Below, piece after piece: positions 63,469-64,000 of a DNA stretch of 64,000 bases (position 1 is its first letter; each line of letters opens with the position of its first letter). Made by a program: the position numbers and the translations under genes. The stretch comes from Elusimicrobia bacterium HGW-Elusimicrobia-1 (GTDB lineage Bacteria; Elusimicrobiota; Endomicrobiia; PHAN01): positions 154,807 to 218,806 of the forward strand of contig PHAN01000002.1 of assembly GCA_002841695.1 (NCBI GenBank). The letters are read 5' to 3'. Under the pieces are notes generated by a model. That model was not told where the DNA came from. It saw nothing but the letters and a program-made list of their open reading frames with translations, and ran no database searches.

Positions 63469-64000
63469 AAATAGACCTGAAAAAAACAGATATTTCCGTT
63501 ATAGTGCTTGGCCTGCTCATTCTGGCAGTATGCCTGTCACCGCGGTTCCCGCTGCCTTTTTATATACCTTCCCGCACCATCGACATTCGCGCGGAAGATA
63601 TCATGCTTTTGGCGTTGTTGTTTTTTTGGGGCAGAAAAATTCTGCGCCCTCATGCCCATATATATCTCACTCCGATATATAAGCCGTTTTTTCTTTATAT
63701 TGCCGTCGCTGCGTCCACCACCGGAATCGCGCTTTTTTTAAACCCCGAAGCGGGACACATATTAAGAACTTTTCTATACTTCGGCAAGGAACTGCAGTTT
63801 TTTGTACTTTTTTTCCTTGCCGCCAACATTGTAAACAGCGATGAGCATCTTGAAATTTTGCTTAAGTTCTTCGTCGGCGGAGTTTTTATAAATACCCTGT
63901 GGCTGTGGATACAAATACTGACGCGCAAATACGGGCCTCTTTTTATCGTAACAATTCCGGAAGGGGCGTACCATCATCCCAGAAGATTTTCGTTGTACGG
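63465..64000 (+). CDS. O-antigen ligase/polymerase-like membrane protein (3' partial)
   Basis: The frame opens at ATG 63465 (ATGA overlap) and stays open to the window end, giving 178 codons without a stop. It begins MKIDLKKTDISVIVLGLLIL and alternates hydrophobic helices: 10-27, 45-58 (EDIMLLALLFFWG), 72-88, 105-122 (GKELQFFVLFFLAANIV) and 135-152. This is the N-terminal topology of WaaL/Wzy-type proteins. The conserved Wzy_C region would lie outside the window, so the family call rests on topology and context. Confidence 0.65.
   Translation, partial: MKIDLKKTDISVIVLGLLILAVCLSPRFPLPFYIPSRTIDIRAEDIMLLALLFFWGRKILRPHAHIYLTPIYKPFFLYIAVAASTTGIALFLNPEAGHILRTFLYFGKELQFFVLFFLAANIVNSDEHLEILLKFFVGGVFINTLWLWIQILTRKYGPLFIVTIPEGAYHHPRRFSLY

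Overview
The window is a bacterial chromosome segment from a diderm (Gram-negative-type) organism. Evidence for two membranes: an LptD-type LPS assembly protein, a PorV-like outer-membrane barrel, OmpA-type MotB proteins, and a long LPS/O-antigen or capsule sugar locus. GC looks to be in the mid-50s percent by eye. Every gene I can support is on the + strand, and at least 19 gene junctions are 4-base ATGA/GTGA/TTGA start-stop overlaps. The mix of features (YCF48/FlgD-like secreted protein, SpmA/SpmB without sporulation genes, RNase HIII, many dispersed intergenic palindromes) suggests an uncultivated lineage of the Elusimicrobiota/Omnitrophota kind. That placement is only a guess; no rRNA or other decisive marker is present.

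Region 1 (1-9477) is the most unusual. A large secreted YCF48-repeat protein with an FlgD-like C-terminal domain (5' end outside the window) is followed by a PorV-like outer-membrane protein with TPRs. Then comes a natural membrane-anchored FliF/FliG-type fusion, a MotA, a MotB, and a second MotB in which the proton-carrying Asp is Asn. No rod, hook, filament or export gene is present. This looks like a compact ion-driven rotary motor that is not, or not only, a flagellum.

Region 2 (9497-25882) is housekeeping: LD-carboxypeptidase, SpmA/SpmB, a class II glutamine amidotransferase, a MiaB without its TRAM domain, a lytic transglycosylase, mutS, a PilZ protein with a four-cysteine tail, mutL, tRNA-Arg(CCG), miaA, hflX, pgsA, der, plsY, gpsA and rnhC.

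Region 3 (25883-33240) has an orphan OmpR/PhoB-type response regulator preceded by 11-bp-spaced direct repeats, a roughly 500-bp intergenic patchwork of palindromes, then trpC, trpF, trpB, trpA, accD and folC. No trpE, trpG or trpD is in the window.

Region 4 (33242-64000, continuing past the edge) is a surface-polysaccharide locus. It encodes nucleotide-sugar pathways: UDP-HexNAc dehydrogenase, ROK kinase, GDP-mannose dehydratase-like, RmlA/B/D, WbpP-like epimerase, Ugd, Uxs, Fcl, NeuB/C/A, a DegT aminotransferase, C- and other methyltransferases, and a cupin epimerase. It also encodes LptD, a Wzz-like protein, a Wzx flippase, glycosyltransferases, two hexapeptide acetyltransferases and the start of an O-antigen ligase/polymerase-like membrane protein. 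The part with the nonulosonic (sialic-type) acid genes is clearly more AT-rich than the flanks.

Dispersed repeats are prominent: period-7 arrays in inverted pairs around or before start codons (3699-3864, 7125-7226, 11537-11626), a direct array at 21932-21976, two copies in opposite orientation of a 170-200 bp palindromic element (19903-20102 and 28248-28419), and GTCATTG-type palindromes at 5431-5629 and 27238-27363.
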